Source: Runella zeae DSM 19591
GTDB lineage: Bacteria; Bacteroidota; Bacteroidia; Cytophagales; Spirosomataceae
NCBI RefSeq assembly: GCF_000423565.1
Contig: NZ_KE384038.1
Span: 124,001 to 188,000, forward strand
Direction of reading: 5' to 3'
DNA length: 64,000 bases
Shown here: positions 52,936 through 62,075 of the stretch, in pieces
Layout of the letters: each line of letters begins with the position of its first letter
Position numbering within the stretch: position 1 is the stretch's first letter
Position numbers and translations under genes: made by a program
The notes under the pieces: model-generated
The model's input: the letters and a program-made list of their open reading frames with translations, nothing else
What the model was told of the DNA's origin: nothing
Databases searched by the model: none

Positions 52936-53802
52936 CTAAAGTTGGTCTTTTAGGAAGAGTTGGAATAATTTTCTGACAGCATCTTGTTGTTGGGCAGTAG
53001 GAAAACGCTCTGTGAAGAAATTATCAAACTTGGTAAACAAAAAATATCCAAAACGAGAGTATTCTTTGTCTGTGTTTTGTAATGAAAATATTTTTTGAAA
53101 AATTCGCTTGATACTATAACGGGCATTGGCAGTAGAAATCGTCCCAGCGGCTAGCTCTTTAAGTTCTAATTGTATTTCATTAAATAGTCCATTTAAAATT
53201 TTTAAGCGTTTAATTATTAGGTCTTTACGGTTAAGGTTGCATGTTTTTATAGTTTCGATGGCGCGCGGATTATTATTCAAGGCTTCGATTTTTCCGTCAG
53301 GTTTGAAGATGAAAAAATCTTCTACAGGATCAATTTCGGGATGAAGGAGTAAAGGTTGCTCATTGAGAAAAAAAGGCGAATTGGCCAATCGAGAAGCATC
53401 GTCAGGAAAGCCATTTACATTTAGGGTGGGTGTGCTGACTCGTACTCCTGCTATAGGAAAATGGTTGCGCTTTTTGTTGTTACATTTAGAGCAACTCAGC
53501 AACAAATTACTCCATTCATACCCCACCCAATAATATCCTTCATGCAATTGTGCTTCTGTTACTTTAGCTTTGGGGCGATAGTGCTCAACTTGCATAGGTG
53601 CGCCTGCGGTAGTATCGGTTTCGCAATAAGCACATTTACGTTGGTAAAGAGTTTCGAGAGCAATTAACGTGCTATCTCGATATATTTTCGATTTAAACTT
53701 ATGCGTGTTTTTTTCTATCAATGCCTGTTTGATGGAAGTATCACGTTCGGCAGTGGTTAAGGTAGTAGGAGCTAGAGCAAAATCTTTTTTGATACTAATC
53801 AT
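52936..53802 (-). CDS. HNH endonuclease, Septu PtuB-like
   Basis: A 288-residue HNH nuclease with zinc ribbons: C57-x-x-C60 (KCAYC), the catalytic region E73-H74 (VEHYRPK), N99 (YEWSNLLLSC), and C104-x-x-C107 (CSKCNNKK). This is the form found in PtuB and in the HNH genes beside retron-type ATPases. It starts 8 bp after the ATPase gene and is the second gene of that operon. By analogy with Septu it would cut DNA once the ATPase partner senses infection. No target specificity is visible. It differs from restriction HNH enzymes by having no methylase neighbour. Confidence 0.8.
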   Translation of the reverse strand: MISIKKDFALAPTTLTTAERDTSIKQALIEKNTHKFKSKIYRDSTLIALETLYQRKCAYCETDTTAGAPMQVEHYRPKAKVTEAQLHEGYYWVGYEWSNLLLSCSKCNNKKRNHFPIAGVRVSTPTLNVNGFPDDASRLANSPFFLNEQPLLLHPEIDPVEDFFIFKPDGKIEALNNNPRAIETIKTCNLNRKDLIIKRLKILNGLFNEIQLELKELAAGTISTANARYSIKRIFQKIFSLQNTDKEYSRFGYFLFTKFDNFFTERFPTAQQQDAVRKLFQLFLKDQL

Positions 53803-53810
53803 ACAAACAA

Positions 53811-55358
53811 CTAATCGGCTTTAGGGATAAATAAATCATCAGGAAATTGGCGATTGCCTTTTTCAAATTCAGCCAAATAATTTTCTATCTCATCGTTTTG
53901 CTTCATTTTTTCAAAACTATCTTCGGTACGAGTTTTAGTAATGTCATCGTTTTCGACAGATAGCACATCATCCATGTCAAAAATCCCCGAAGTCAGAATG
54001 AGGTTGGGAGTAAGGTATTTAAGCTCCACGTCAACTCTTTCAATCTTAATACCTTCTTCTTTTGTGCGGACTACTTTCAAAATGACAGAATTGTGCGGCG
54101 CACCCAAAAGTGGAATGGGACTATGTGTAGAGACAATAAATTGAACTTTGGGAAAAACGCTTGAAAACAACTGTGGAATTTGCTTTTGGAGTTTGGGATG
54201 CCAATGCAAATCTAATTCGTCAATGATGACAATTCCTTTTAGTTGAGCAGGGTCTTTGATGTCAGGTTGGGAATGAGAAAGACGTACGATCATATCTCCT
54301 GCCAAACCTATGATTGCCCTGAAGCCCGAAGCTAGTTTGTGATAAGGAAGCGGTTCGTAAGTTTCAGTACCATCAATCATATCTTTTTCAAGGTATTCTA
54401 TTTGGCTTGTTGCTGAATTAAAACGAACATCAGCCAAATATGGAATTAGTTTGCAAAAAGCCTTTTTGACCAACTCAAAGCGTTTTTTATCTTTTTGAAG
54501 CAACCAATCTTTCATTTTGGCTTCGATATTAAGCAAAGCCCCGTCAGAATTGAAAAGTCCATAGGCTACAGAACTTTTTCTATATTCTTCACTGATAGTG
54601 GCATCTGCTTGCAAATTGAGCCGTGAAGGGCCGTAAGCCGCTAATTGAAGTAGGCGATGAGAATTGGTCCGATTATCGTTGATGAGATTATTGTCATTGC
54701 TTTTATATTCCACTTGCACACGAACCCTAGGGTCTTGGACTAACTGATAGTTTTCATCTTTATTTCCATTTAGCCCCAACAGTATAGATTGTAGTATGGT
54801 CGATTTACCAAAACCATTTTCTCCTACTAAAAATACCCACTGAGTATCTACGGGGAGATTTTCAATAGTAGTGTGCTTAATCCCTTGAAAATTAGAAACA
54901 TCTAGGCTTTTGAGGCAATAAGGAAGAATTTTGTCTTGTTCTTCATAAATATCTTCTTCTGGTTGAAGGGGGGATTCTCGAACATCAAGAGCAAAGAAAG
55001 TATCGATATCAATAGACTCATATCCAATAATTAAATCTAACCATTGTAAAAACTGTTCTTTTGTTTTCTCTAAAGTTCGATCGACTTTTAATGTATCGCC
55101 AATTATAGAGGCTGGGTATGTATATACTTTAAAAGTAACTTCAATGCCCGTATAAATACTATTATTTAAATCATAGCCAAAAATTTTAAAATAAAAATCT
55201 TCGAACTTTTTAGGAGTAATTTCTACGATAAACTTTTCATTAGTATTCATGGACATTTGAATACTTGATGATTTTATAGTTTCTGAAAAAAAATCCGATA
55301 AAATTTTAAGCTCTTTCAAAACCTGCAATGGCAACTTCTGCTTATCCATTCCTTCCAT
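53811..55358 (-). CDS. AAA/ABC-type ATPase, Septu PtuA-like
   Basis: A 515-residue SMC/ABC-like ATPase. An N-terminal domain of about 150 residues with no recognised fold comes first. Then come Walker A GENGFGKST (about 177-187), a signature-like KLASGFRAIIGLAGDM, Walker B IVIIDELDLHWHP and the histidine switch STHSPIPLL. No TOPRIM domain follows, so it is not an OLD/Gabija or AriA-type protein. Together with the downstream HNH gene it matches the two-gene Septu defence system. ATG at 55358 is used; 55349 is equally possible. A strong promoter match lies just upstream. Confidence 0.8.
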   Translation of the reverse strand: MEGMDKQKLPLQVLKELKILSDFFSETIKSSSIQMSMNTNEKFIVEITPKKFEDFYFKIFGYDLNNSIYTGIEVTFKVYTYPASIIGDTLKVDRTLEKTKEQFLQWLDLIIGYESIDIDTFFALDVRESPLQPEEDIYEEQDKILPYCLKSLDVSNFQGIKHTTIENLPVDTQWVFLVGENGFGKSTILQSILLGLNGNKDENYQLVQDPRVRVQVEYKSNDNNLINDNRTNSHRLLQLAAYGPSRLNLQADATISEEYRKSSVAYGLFNSDGALLNIEAKMKDWLLQKDKKRFELVKKAFCKLIPYLADVRFNSATSQIEYLEKDMIDGTETYEPLPYHKLASGFRAIIGLAGDMIVRLSHSQPDIKDPAQLKGIVIIDELDLHWHPKLQKQIPQLFSSVFPKVQFIVSTHSPIPLLGAPHNSVILKVVRTKEEGIKIERVDVELKYLTPNLILTSGIFDMDDVLSVENDDITKTRTEDSFEKMKQNDEIENYLAEFEKGNRQFPDDLFIPKAD

Positions 55359-55374
55359 AGAGTTTGCGTTTGGT

Positions 55375-55405
55375 CAAAGTTAGGAAGAAAACTAAACCCC
55401 TCAAA
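55375..55405 (-). promoter_or_regulatory. Promoter of the ATPase-HNH operon
   Basis: On the minus strand TTTG (55405-55402), 19 bp, then TAACTTTG (55382-55375): the full Bacteroidota promoter pattern TTTG-N19-TAnnTTTG. The start of transcription is expected near 55367, about 9 nt before the ATG at 55358. The -33 box overlaps the last codons of the histidine kinase gene. This is the best-formed promoter in the window. Confidence 0.78.
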
Positions 55406-56678
55406 ATCCCACTCTAAACACCGTTTTTCCTGCTTCTACGGTTTGTAGAGAGACACCAAAACCATGATTAAGCAAGATTTCTCGGACTAGCGTAAGACCT
55501 ACGCCTTGCCCATTTTTTTTGGTTGAGAAAAAAGGTGAAAACAAATGCTGCGCTGCTTCGGCAGAGATGCCAGCGCCGTTGTCGATGATTTCGAGAGAAG
55601 AGGAAGTGATCCTAAAAATGATTTTTCCCTGGGTCCCAATACTTTCAAACGCATTTTTTAGGACGTTGACAAGTACTTGTTCCATTTGGCGGCGGTCAGC
55701 GAAGATTTGGGGGGGAGGCGCAACAAACTCAAACTCAAATACTATATCGCGCTGACGTGCATCAAACTCCATCAAGCGTGCTATGTTGATAACTAACTCT
55801 TCGATGTTGATAAGTTCTTTATGAGGTAAGGGTAAGCGCACAATATCCGCAAAATTACGCATAAACTGATTGAGGTGGTCGTTGCGCTCAATGGCTATTT
55901 GTACGGCATTTTGTACATCGGGCGTGTGGTCTAAAAAGTGAAGTGCCGAATCCAGAATTGAGTTTACCGCTCCAATCGAATTGTTGACTTCATGCGCCAT
56001 CAGCCTGATTACTTTACCATAGGCGTTTTTTTCGGCGGCCAAAATCTCCGTCGTAAGTTCTTCTATCATCACAAAATAACGCGGAAATCCACGATCCATA
56101 AAATGGGCTTTTTGACACTTGAAGGTTTCGACACCGTTGAAATTGATAGTGCGAGATTCTCCCGTTTTGAGTTGGCTGATTACCTTCAAAACAGGATGCG
56201 CCACGGACTTTAATGGACGATGAAGTGTAGCCTCCGCAGTAAGCTCTAAAAGTTTTTGGGCTTTGGGATTGATATGAGTAATGTTTTCATCAAAATCCAA
56301 CATCAGAATACCAGTAGGGGAGGTAGTGACGAGTTTTTCTAAGAAATAGTGTTGTTCTTGCTGTTGGGTACGTTCGGTGCGCAATTGGTCTATCATTTCG
56401 TTGTAAACTTCGATAAGCTTGTCCATTTCGTACTTACCTGTTTTAAGAAACTTCACGTTGAAGTCGCGGTCTTTGATGGCTTCTACGCCCGTCATGAGGA
56501 GTTTGAGGGGTTGGATAAAATCATGATATAGCTGCCACGCAATCGCCAACGAAATCAGAATAAAAACCTCAGATACAATAAAAAAAAGAGGTCTTTCTTT
56601 AAAAATATACAACGATAACCACCCTGCAACTAAGTGAATAGTGACGATAAAGGTGATAAATTTGGTACTTAATTTCAT
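55401..56678 (-). CDS. Membrane sensor histidine kinase, NtrB type
   Basis: A 425-residue sensor kinase. Two membrane helices (about 6-25 and 30-50) are followed by a HAMP-like linker, a PAS domain (about 100-200, with TSPTGILMLDFDENITHINP), a histidine box in RLMAHEVNNSIGAVNS, and a HATPase domain with IDNGAGIS and KKNGQGVGLTLV. It would phosphorylate the NtrC-type regulator encoded nearby. The start is placed at 56678 because it begins a proper membrane helix (MKLSTKFITFIVTIH); the frame runs to 56729. A gene on the other strand separates it from the regulator. Confidence 0.88.
   Translation of the reverse strand: MKLSTKFITFIVTIHLVAGWLSLYIFKERPLFFIVSEVFILISLAIAWQLYHDFIQPLKLLMTGVEAIKDRDFNVKFLKTGKYEMDKLIEVYNEMIDQLRTERTQQQEQHYFLEKLVTTSPTGILMLDFDENITHINPKAQKLLELTAEATLHRPLKSVAHPVLKVISQLKTGESRTINFNGVETFKCQKAHFMDRGFPRYFVMIEELTTEILAAEKNAYGKVIRLMAHEVNNSIGAVNSILDSALHFLDHTPDVQNAVQIAIERNDHLNQFMRNFADIVRLPLPHKELINIEELVINIARLMEFDARQRDIVFEFEFVAPPPQIFADRRQMEQVLVNVLKNAFESIGTQGKIIFRITSSSLEIIDNGAGISAEAAQHLFSPFFSTKKNGQGVGLTLVREILLNHGFGVSLQTVEAGKTVFRVGF
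56657..56664 (+). promoter_or_regulatory. -7 box for the 2H phosphoesterase, inside the kinase gene
   Basis: TAAATTTG matches TAnnTTTG and lies 22 bp before the ATG at 56687. It is located within the first codons of the divergent kinase gene. The two start codons are only 8 bp apart, so both promoters must lie inside the opposite coding sequence. Confidence 0.5.
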
Positions 56679-56686
56679 GGATAAAA

Positions 56687-57385
56687 ATGAATTTACAACA
56701 GCATTATGACCAAATGTGGATGCAGGCAAGCAGTTTGTTTGAAAGTGGAAATTTTGAATGTGACGCCTTTCTCCACACCCCCACTGATCGGCGGAGAGGT
56801 ATCACGCTCCTGGCTCGCCCGCCTCTGGCTGTAGCTACCCGTATCCAACAAATGCTAGACGAGTTGCAAAGTAGCGAACCCCGCCAATATTATTATCCTA
56901 CCTCCGATATTCATCTTACTATTTTATCGATTATTTCTTGTTATGAGGGTTTTATGTTGGATCTTATTTCGCCACAAGCCTACATCGAAATTATCACTGA
57001 GGCTTTAAGAAATCATCCTCCTTTTGGTATCAATTTTGAAGGAATCACCGCTTCTCCTAGTTGTTTGATGATTCAGGGGTTTTTGAACGGAAACCAACTC
57101 AATCAGCTGAGAGATGATTTACGAGTTTGTTTCAAAAAGTCTGATTTACAGCATTCTATTGACAAACGTTATAGTCTTCAAACGGCGCATTCGACAGTGG
57201 TACGGTTTCAAATACCTCCCCAACAGCCTCTTGATTGGTTAGAAAAAATAAAAAAATATAGAAGCTATGACTTCGGGACTTTTGAAATAAATGAGCTAGA
57301 ACTCGTATATAATGATTGGTATCAAAAAGCAGAACATACGGTAAGTTTGGCTAAATTTAGTTTAGGTCAAATGCAGAATTTTTGA
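56687..57385 (+). CDS. 2H phosphoesterase (LigT/2'-5' RNA ligase-like)
   Basis: A 232-residue protein with the two HxT/S motifs of the 2H phosphoesterase superfamily: H76-L-T78 (DIHLTILSI) and H168-S-T170 (TAHSTVVRF). The spacing of 92 residues is normal. The family hydrolyses 2',3'-cyclic phosphates or related phosphodiesters in RNA processing. The residues around them do not show which subgroup it belongs to. It lies on the plus strand between the NtrC-type regulator and the kinase, both on the minus strand; its stop is 19 bp from the regulator's stop. Confidence 0.72.
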   Translation: MNLQQHYDQMWMQASSLFESGNFECDAFLHTPTDRRRGITLLARPPLAVATRIQQMLDELQSSEPRQYYYPTSDIHLTILSIISCYEGFMLDLISPQAYIEIITEALRNHPPFGINFEGITASPSCLMIQGFLNGNQLNQLRDDLRVCFKKSDLQHSIDKRYSLQTAHSTVVRFQIPPQQPLDWLEKIKKYRSYDFGTFEINELELVYNDWYQKAEHTVSLAKFSLGQMQNF

Positions 57386-57404
57386 TAATCAGAATAGGGT
57401 GAAA

Positions 57405-58844
57405 TTACTCTTCCTCAAACGGGATTTGGTATTTTTCTAGCCGCCGATAGAGCGCCGAACGGGTAAGACCCAGTGCTTTGGCTACCCGTGCTACTTTATA
57501 ACGATGATATTCCATGGCTCGCTTAATCATCTGAATTTCCATTTCTTCGAGAGTCATACTACCTACCTCAGGCAATGAAGAAGCCGTTTGACTGCTACTG
57601 TGATGGATGGAGGGCGTAGTGTGATAGTTTTGCTGGAAGTCTTCTATTTGTAAGGTATCGTGCGGGGTGATGAGGACAGTTCGTTCGACCAGATTTTTGA
57701 GCTGACGGATGTTGCCCGGCAAATGCAGTTGAGACAACCATTTGATGGCTTCGTGACTTACTTTTAGCTGAGGTCTATGATAAAGCTGACTTAGGTTATT
57801 TACAAAAAAATTGACCAACAATGGAATATCGTTGGGGCGTTGGCGTAAAGCTGGTAATTGTATAATAATGAGATTGATACGGTACAATAAATCTTCTCTG
57901 AATGTACCTTGTGCCACCATTTCTTCTAAGTTTCGATTGGTTGCGCAGACGACCCGCACATCTACTGATTTGGTTTTACTGCTTCCCAGTACCTCATAGG
58001 TACGATCTTGGAGTACTCGCAGTAATTTGACTTGGCTACTTAAGTCTAATTCGCCAATTTCGTCCAAAAAAATAGTACCTCGGTGTGCCAACTCAAAGCG
58101 CCCCGTACGGTCAAAACGGGCATCGGTAAATGCACCCCGAACGTGACCAAACATCTCGGATTCAAACAAACTAGTCGAAACGCCCCCTAAATTTACTTTC
58201 ACAAAAGGACGCTTGCTGCGTTGACTATTTTGATGAATGGCTTCCGCAATAAGCTCTTTACCAGTGCCGCTTTCGCCCAATATCAACACCGACGCATCAG
58301 TAGCAGCGATACGACCGATAGTTTGGAGGATTTGGATGAGTTGGGCATCTTCCCCGATGATTTGCCCAAAATCAAATTGTTTGTCGAGGGCGCGGCGATT
58401 ACTCGAAGCGGAGGCAAGCGCGTTGGTTTGTGCTTTGGGCGCGGTATTGAGATTGGAAGCTTCTGGCGCTTTGGGTGTAGCCAAAGCCAAAGCCGTCCGA
58501 ACGCTTTGTACTAAGTGCGCATTTTGCCAAGGTTTATTGATAAAATCGGCCGCTCCTAGTTTCATTCCTTGTACGGCTAGGTCGATAGTAGCCCAGCCCG
58601 TAATCAGAATGACAGGCAAGGTAGGCTGCAACAGTTTGAGCTGCTGAAGAAGCTGTAAGCCGTCTTCACCTGTGGTATTGTTGGAAAAATTCATATCCAA
58701 CAATACCAATTCCACAGGGTGCCTTTTTAAGATTGCAAATGCATCTTCGGGGTTTTGGGCAATAGCCACATCAAATCCTTCTTTGCGCAAGAGTAGCGAA
58801 AGCGACGTACAAACGGCGATATCGTCGTCGATGATTAAGTGCAT
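57405..58844 (-). CDS. Sigma54-dependent response regulator, NtrC type
   Basis: A 479-residue regulator: receiver domain (1-120, phosphorylation aspartate in VELVLLDMNFS), a central AAA+ domain with GESGTGKELIAEA, GAFTDARFDRTG and FLDEIGELDLSSQ, and a Fis-type helix-turn-helix at the C-terminus (YKVARVAKALGLTRSALYRRL). It activates sigma54 promoters when phosphorylated. The GAFTD loop for sigma54 contact is intact. It follows the ABC export genes by 107 bp on the same strand and probably controls them or envelope stress. The cognate kinase is most likely the one at 55401-56678. Confidence 0.94.
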   Translation of the reverse strand: MHLIIDDDIAVCTSLSLLLRKEGFDVAIAQNPEDAFAILKRHPVELVLLDMNFSNNTTGEDGLQLLQQLKLLQPTLPVILITGWATIDLAVQGMKLGAADFINKPWQNAHLVQSVRTALALATPKAPEASNLNTAPKAQTNALASASSNRRALDKQFDFGQIIGEDAQLIQILQTIGRIAATDASVLILGESGTGKELIAEAIHQNSQRSKRPFVKVNLGGVSTSLFESEMFGHVRGAFTDARFDRTGRFELAHRGTIFLDEIGELDLSSQVKLLRVLQDRTYEVLGSSKTKSVDVRVVCATNRNLEEMVAQGTFREDLLYRINLIIIQLPALRQRPNDIPLLVNFFVNNLSQLYHRPQLKVSHEAIKWLSQLHLPGNIRQLKNLVERTVLITPHDTLQIEDFQQNYHTTPSIHHSSSQTASSLPEVGSMTLEEMEIQMIKRAMEYHRYKVARVAKALGLTRSALYRRLEKYQIPFEEE

Positions 58845-58951
58845 TTTTGCTGTATTATATTAATCGCAATGGACGCAATAGGATGGATAGGGCAAAGGTC
58901 GCAAAATATTTGCGTCTATCGTACCTTCCTATTAGGATTACTGTTGTGTTA

Positions 58952-60118
58952 CTATTCTTCATGTAATACCGTGGCAGGATGCAATACCGAAGCTTGGCGA
59001 CTTGGATAAAAAGCACAGATAGTTACTAAAACATAAACTGATACAACAGCCAGTGCAATACCCGTCAGATACACACTTGCCTCTAAATCGAAGACATTCA
59101 AGAGCGGAAATTGAATGGCAAAAAACACGCCTAAGATGAGGCCAAAAGTAGCAATAACGGCCGTTTCGCCAATAAAATGAATCAAGATAGCTTTTTTGGT
59201 AGCCCCCATAGCACGCCGAACACCGATCTCCTGCCTGCGGCGATTGATGGTTTGGAACAATACTCCAAAAAGTCCTAAGGCTACGTTGAAAATCAAAAAA
59301 CCACACACAATCGACAAAATTATGATAGGTACCAATACTAGTTTGTTTCGATTGGCTTTCATGTTATTCATTTGTTGAATTTCGACCGACCAATCTTTTC
59401 CAAGTTGAGTAATTCCTTTGGCTATTTGAGCTTCTAGTTCGGCACCATTCCCTTCGGTAACTTTCATGAGCATGGTATCTTCCCACTTACCTGCGGGGAC
59501 AAACGTACAATTGGAAAGGGGCTGAAAGTCGTCTTTGTGTCTAAAAAAATCGACAACTCCTATTACTTTTGTAGGGGTATTGTCTGATTCTCCTTCATTG
59601 ATTATTTTGCCTATTGCGTTTTCATTGCCAAACAATTCATTTTTGAGGTGGCGTGTGATAACAATAGGGCGGAATTTGCCCACTTCGTCTGCTTTTGTAA
59701 ACCAACGCCCTTCTGCTAGTTTGATTCCCATTACGTCAGGAAAAGCAGGTTCAACCGACATCACCTCGCTCATTACTTTCTTTTTTTTGTATTCAAACTG
59801 ATTGTTGCTGCTGCTGAAGGTAAAGGGCGCGTTGGTGCTTGAAAAAGCAAAGCTTTTGACTTCTTTATACCTTGTCATTTGTTGCTTTACTAGCTCTTTG
59901 TATTGCATTTTTACGGTATCGTTGGGAGCATGAAAATCAATAAAAGCTACCCACACATTATCGGTCTCAAGACCCGCAGGATGAGCATAGTTTTTATAAT
60001 TATAAACAGCAAGCGTCCAGACTGCAAATAAGATTAGAAATGAAAAGAAGATTTCGAGCATCATCAGAGAGTTACTCTTTTTTCTTTTCCAAATAATTTT
60101 AAAAAGGTGTTTTAACAT
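58952..60118 (-). CDS. MacB-type ABC transporter permease
   Basis: A 388-residue permease with the MacB core: one N-terminal membrane helix (about 18-37), a periplasmic domain of about 240 residues, then three helices at the C-terminus with the FtsX-like GVRRAMGATKKAIL. Type VII ABC systems use such permeases for mechanotransmission, export of peptides or drugs, or lipoprotein handling. It follows the other permease by 5 bp and is the last gene of the export operon before the regulator. Confidence 0.88.
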   Translation of the reverse strand: MLKHLFKIIWKRKKSNSLMMLEIFFSFLILFAVWTLAVYNYKNYAHPAGLETDNVWVAFIDFHAPNDTVKMQYKELVKQQMTRYKEVKSFAFSSTNAPFTFSSSNNQFEYKKKKVMSEVMSVEPAFPDVMGIKLAEGRWFTKADEVGKFRPIVITRHLKNELFGNENAIGKIINEGESDNTPTKVIGVVDFFRHKDDFQPLSNCTFVPAGKWEDTMLMKVTEGNGAELEAQIAKGITQLGKDWSVEIQQMNNMKANRNKLVLVPIIILSIVCGFLIFNVALGLFGVLFQTINRRRQEIGVRRAMGATKKAILIHFIGETAVIATFGLILGVFFAIQFPLLNVFDLEASVYLTGIALAVVSVYVLVTICAFYPSRQASVLHPATVLHEE

Positions 60119-60123
60119 GGCTT

Positions 60124-61371
60124 TTAGTTTTTAAGGGCTTCTACTACTTGTAGTTTTGACATGCGCCAGGCTGGATACACACCCGACAAAAGTCCAAATA
60201 TGAGACTAACCAAGAGCGCAATCGAAAATACTTTCCAATTGAAACTCAAGTCAATGTAAGCAATGAGTCCGCTGTGATTGAGGTAATAAATCACCCCCAA
60301 CGATAAAAATACAGCAATAACCCCCCCAATCAGCGTCAGAATAATATTCTCAATTACAAACTGCATAACGAGCGTATTGGCCGATGCTCCGAATGCTTTT
60401 CGAATACCGATTTCGGAGGCACGTTCCATGATACGACTCATGTTGATATTGATCAAATTGATAGCGGGCAACGACATGAACAAAAACGTAACACCGAACA
60501 AAATCGTGAAGAAAATGCTTTTGCCAGAGTTTTCGCCGTCCCCTTTTAATTGCCTTGTAAAACTCGTCAGATACGTATCGGCAGAGACATATATCTTGTC
60601 AGGATTAAACCATTTGTCGCCTAGAGTAGGTTTGAGTCTGGACGCTACCTGGGCAAATTCATCTTGTATTTTGGAAAGGTCGGCAGGATTGTTGGGTAAA
60701 ATGATAGCGGCAAATGTACCTCGATAGCGCTCGCCTTTTAAGTCAGATTTGTAAGTATTGTAAGGAAAATACAAATCTGAAGATACTTGTAGTCGAGTAA
60801 TGGGACATCCCCTAACCACTCCAATAATACGGTAATTCACATTGTCAATTTCAATCATTTTACCTACCGCAGATTGGCCTTTGCCTACGTATTCATCACG
60901 CACGTGGTCGTTGATGACCACCACAAAATCATTGTTGTCGATGTTTTGTTGGGTATAACTTTTCCCTTCTAAAAAATCGAAAGAAGTAATATCCCAAAAA
61001 TTGGCATCCGTATAGCGATAATATACATTTAACTTGCTATTGTTGAGATATATATTGATGCTATTGGGAATAGTGGCAGCGGCTACTTTGGCGGGAGTTT
61101 TGAGCGTACGAACATATTTGTTGATGAAAGAAAAACTAATGGGACCAGAGCTTTGGCCGCCTTTTTTAGTATCTTTTTCCTTAATGTTCCAAATATAAAG
61201 AGAACGGTCGCGGTTGATTTCGGGATAGCCTGGCGCAATCAAATGATCCATAAATGCCGTGGCTACGACCAAAATAGTGAGCGTAAAACTGATGCCGAAC
61301 AAACTAATAAACGTAAAAAATTTCCTACGTTTTAGCACGGCGAGGGTGATTTTGAGGTAGTTGAAGAGCAT
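60124..61371 (-). CDS. MacB-type ABC transporter permease
   Basis: A 415-residue permease with the same design as its neighbour: N-terminal helix (about 20-40), large periplasmic domain, then three helices with EIGIRKAFGASANTLVMQF and a conserved C-terminal GVYPAWRMSKLQVVEALK. It starts 2 bp from the end of the ATPase gene. The two permeases differ in sequence, so they probably form a heterodimer with the shared ATPase. Confidence 0.9.
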   Translation of the reverse strand: MLFNYLKITLAVLKRRKFFTFISLFGISFTLTILVVATAFMDHLIAPGYPEINRDRSLYIWNIKEKDTKKGGQSSGPISFSFINKYVRTLKTPAKVAAATIPNSINIYLNNSKLNVYYRYTDANFWDITSFDFLEGKSYTQQNIDNNDFVVVINDHVRDEYVGKGQSAVGKMIEIDNVNYRIIGVVRGCPITRLQVSSDLYFPYNTYKSDLKGERYRGTFAAIILPNNPADLSKIQDEFAQVASRLKPTLGDKWFNPDKIYVSADTYLTSFTRQLKGDGENSGKSIFFTILFGVTFLFMSLPAINLININMSRIMERASEIGIRKAFGASANTLVMQFVIENIILTLIGGVIAVFLSLGVIYYLNHSGLIAYIDLSFNWKVFSIALLVSLIFGLLSGVYPAWRMSKLQVVEALKN

Positions 61372-61373
61372 GG

Positions 61374-62039
61374 TTATGAAACTTGTGATCCGTCAAACAA
61401 TCTGATTAAACGATGCGTACGCTTGGCCATGTTTTCGTCGTGAGTGACCATCACAATTGTCGCTTTATCGTTACTATTAAGGTGGGTCAAAATATCCATG
61501 ATTTCGTTGCCCATGTTGCTGTCTAGGTTTCCCGTAGGTTCGTCGGCAAGGATGATTTCTGGTTGTCCTACAATGGCTCGAGCAATAGCCACACGTTGTT
61601 TTTGTCCTCCTGAAAGCTGATTGGGATAATGTTTCATACGGTTGCTAAGTCCTACTTTTTCCAAAGCTTCTGAGGCCAATCGACGGCGTTCGTTTCCAGA
61701 TACCGAACGGTACAAAAGCGGAAGCTCTACGTTGTCGATGACGGGCAAATCATTGATCAGATGAAAACTCTGAAAAATAAAGCCAAGCGTATGATTCCGA
61801 AACTTTGCCAATTCTTTGTCGGGCAAACCAATCGTGTATTTACCGCCAATCTCGACATTGCCCTTTGAGGGTTCGTCTAGTAGCCCGATGATGTTGAGCA
61901 AGGTACTTTTGCCGCAGCCCGAAGGCCCCATAATGGAGATAAATTCTCCTTTTTCGATGCTCAAATTGATGTTGTTGAGAGCTACTGTTTCTATCGTAGC
62001 TGTTCGATAGACTTTTTCGATGTTTTTTAAATGTATCAT
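61374..62039 (-). CDS. MacB/LolD-type ABC transporter ATPase
   Basis: A 221-residue ATPase: Walker [10 protein letters not shown] (about 39-47), Q-loop FIFQSFHLI, signature [13 protein letters not shown], Walker [13 protein letters not shown] and switch MVTHDENMA. This is the LolD/MacB-type ATPase that powers the two permeases downstream. The gene order TolC-like, ATPase, permease, permease is compact, and its stop is 2 bp from the next start. Confidence 0.93.
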   Translation of the reverse strand: MIHLKNIEKVYRTATIETVALNNINLSIEKGEFISIMGPSGCGKSTLLNIIGLLDEPSKGNVEIGGKYTIGLPDKELAKFRNHTLGFIFQSFHLINDLPVIDNVELPLLYRSVSGNERRRLASEALEKVGLSNRMKHYPNQLSGGQKQRVAIARAIVGQPEIILADEPTGNLDSNMGNEIMDILTHLNSNDKATIVMVTHDENMAKRTHRLIRLFDGSQVS

Positions 62040-62051
62040 GGGATTGTTAAT

Positions 62052-62071
62052 ACCCCGCCCCCCGACGGGGT
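62052..62071 (-). repeat. GC-rich hairpin between the TolC-like and ATPase genes
   Basis: ACCCCG (62052-62057) pairs with CGGGGT (62066-62071). It lies inside the operon just before the ATPase start. On the transcribed strand no T tail follows, so it is more likely to affect mRNA stability or translation than to terminate. Confidence 0.4.
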
Positions 62072-62075
62072 GTTT

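Noticed and set aside
53811-55358. OLD/Gabija-type or PARIS-type defence ATPase
   Set aside because: No TOPRIM domain in the ATPase, no UvrD-like helicase and no separate TOPRIM nuclease; the partner is an HNH protein.
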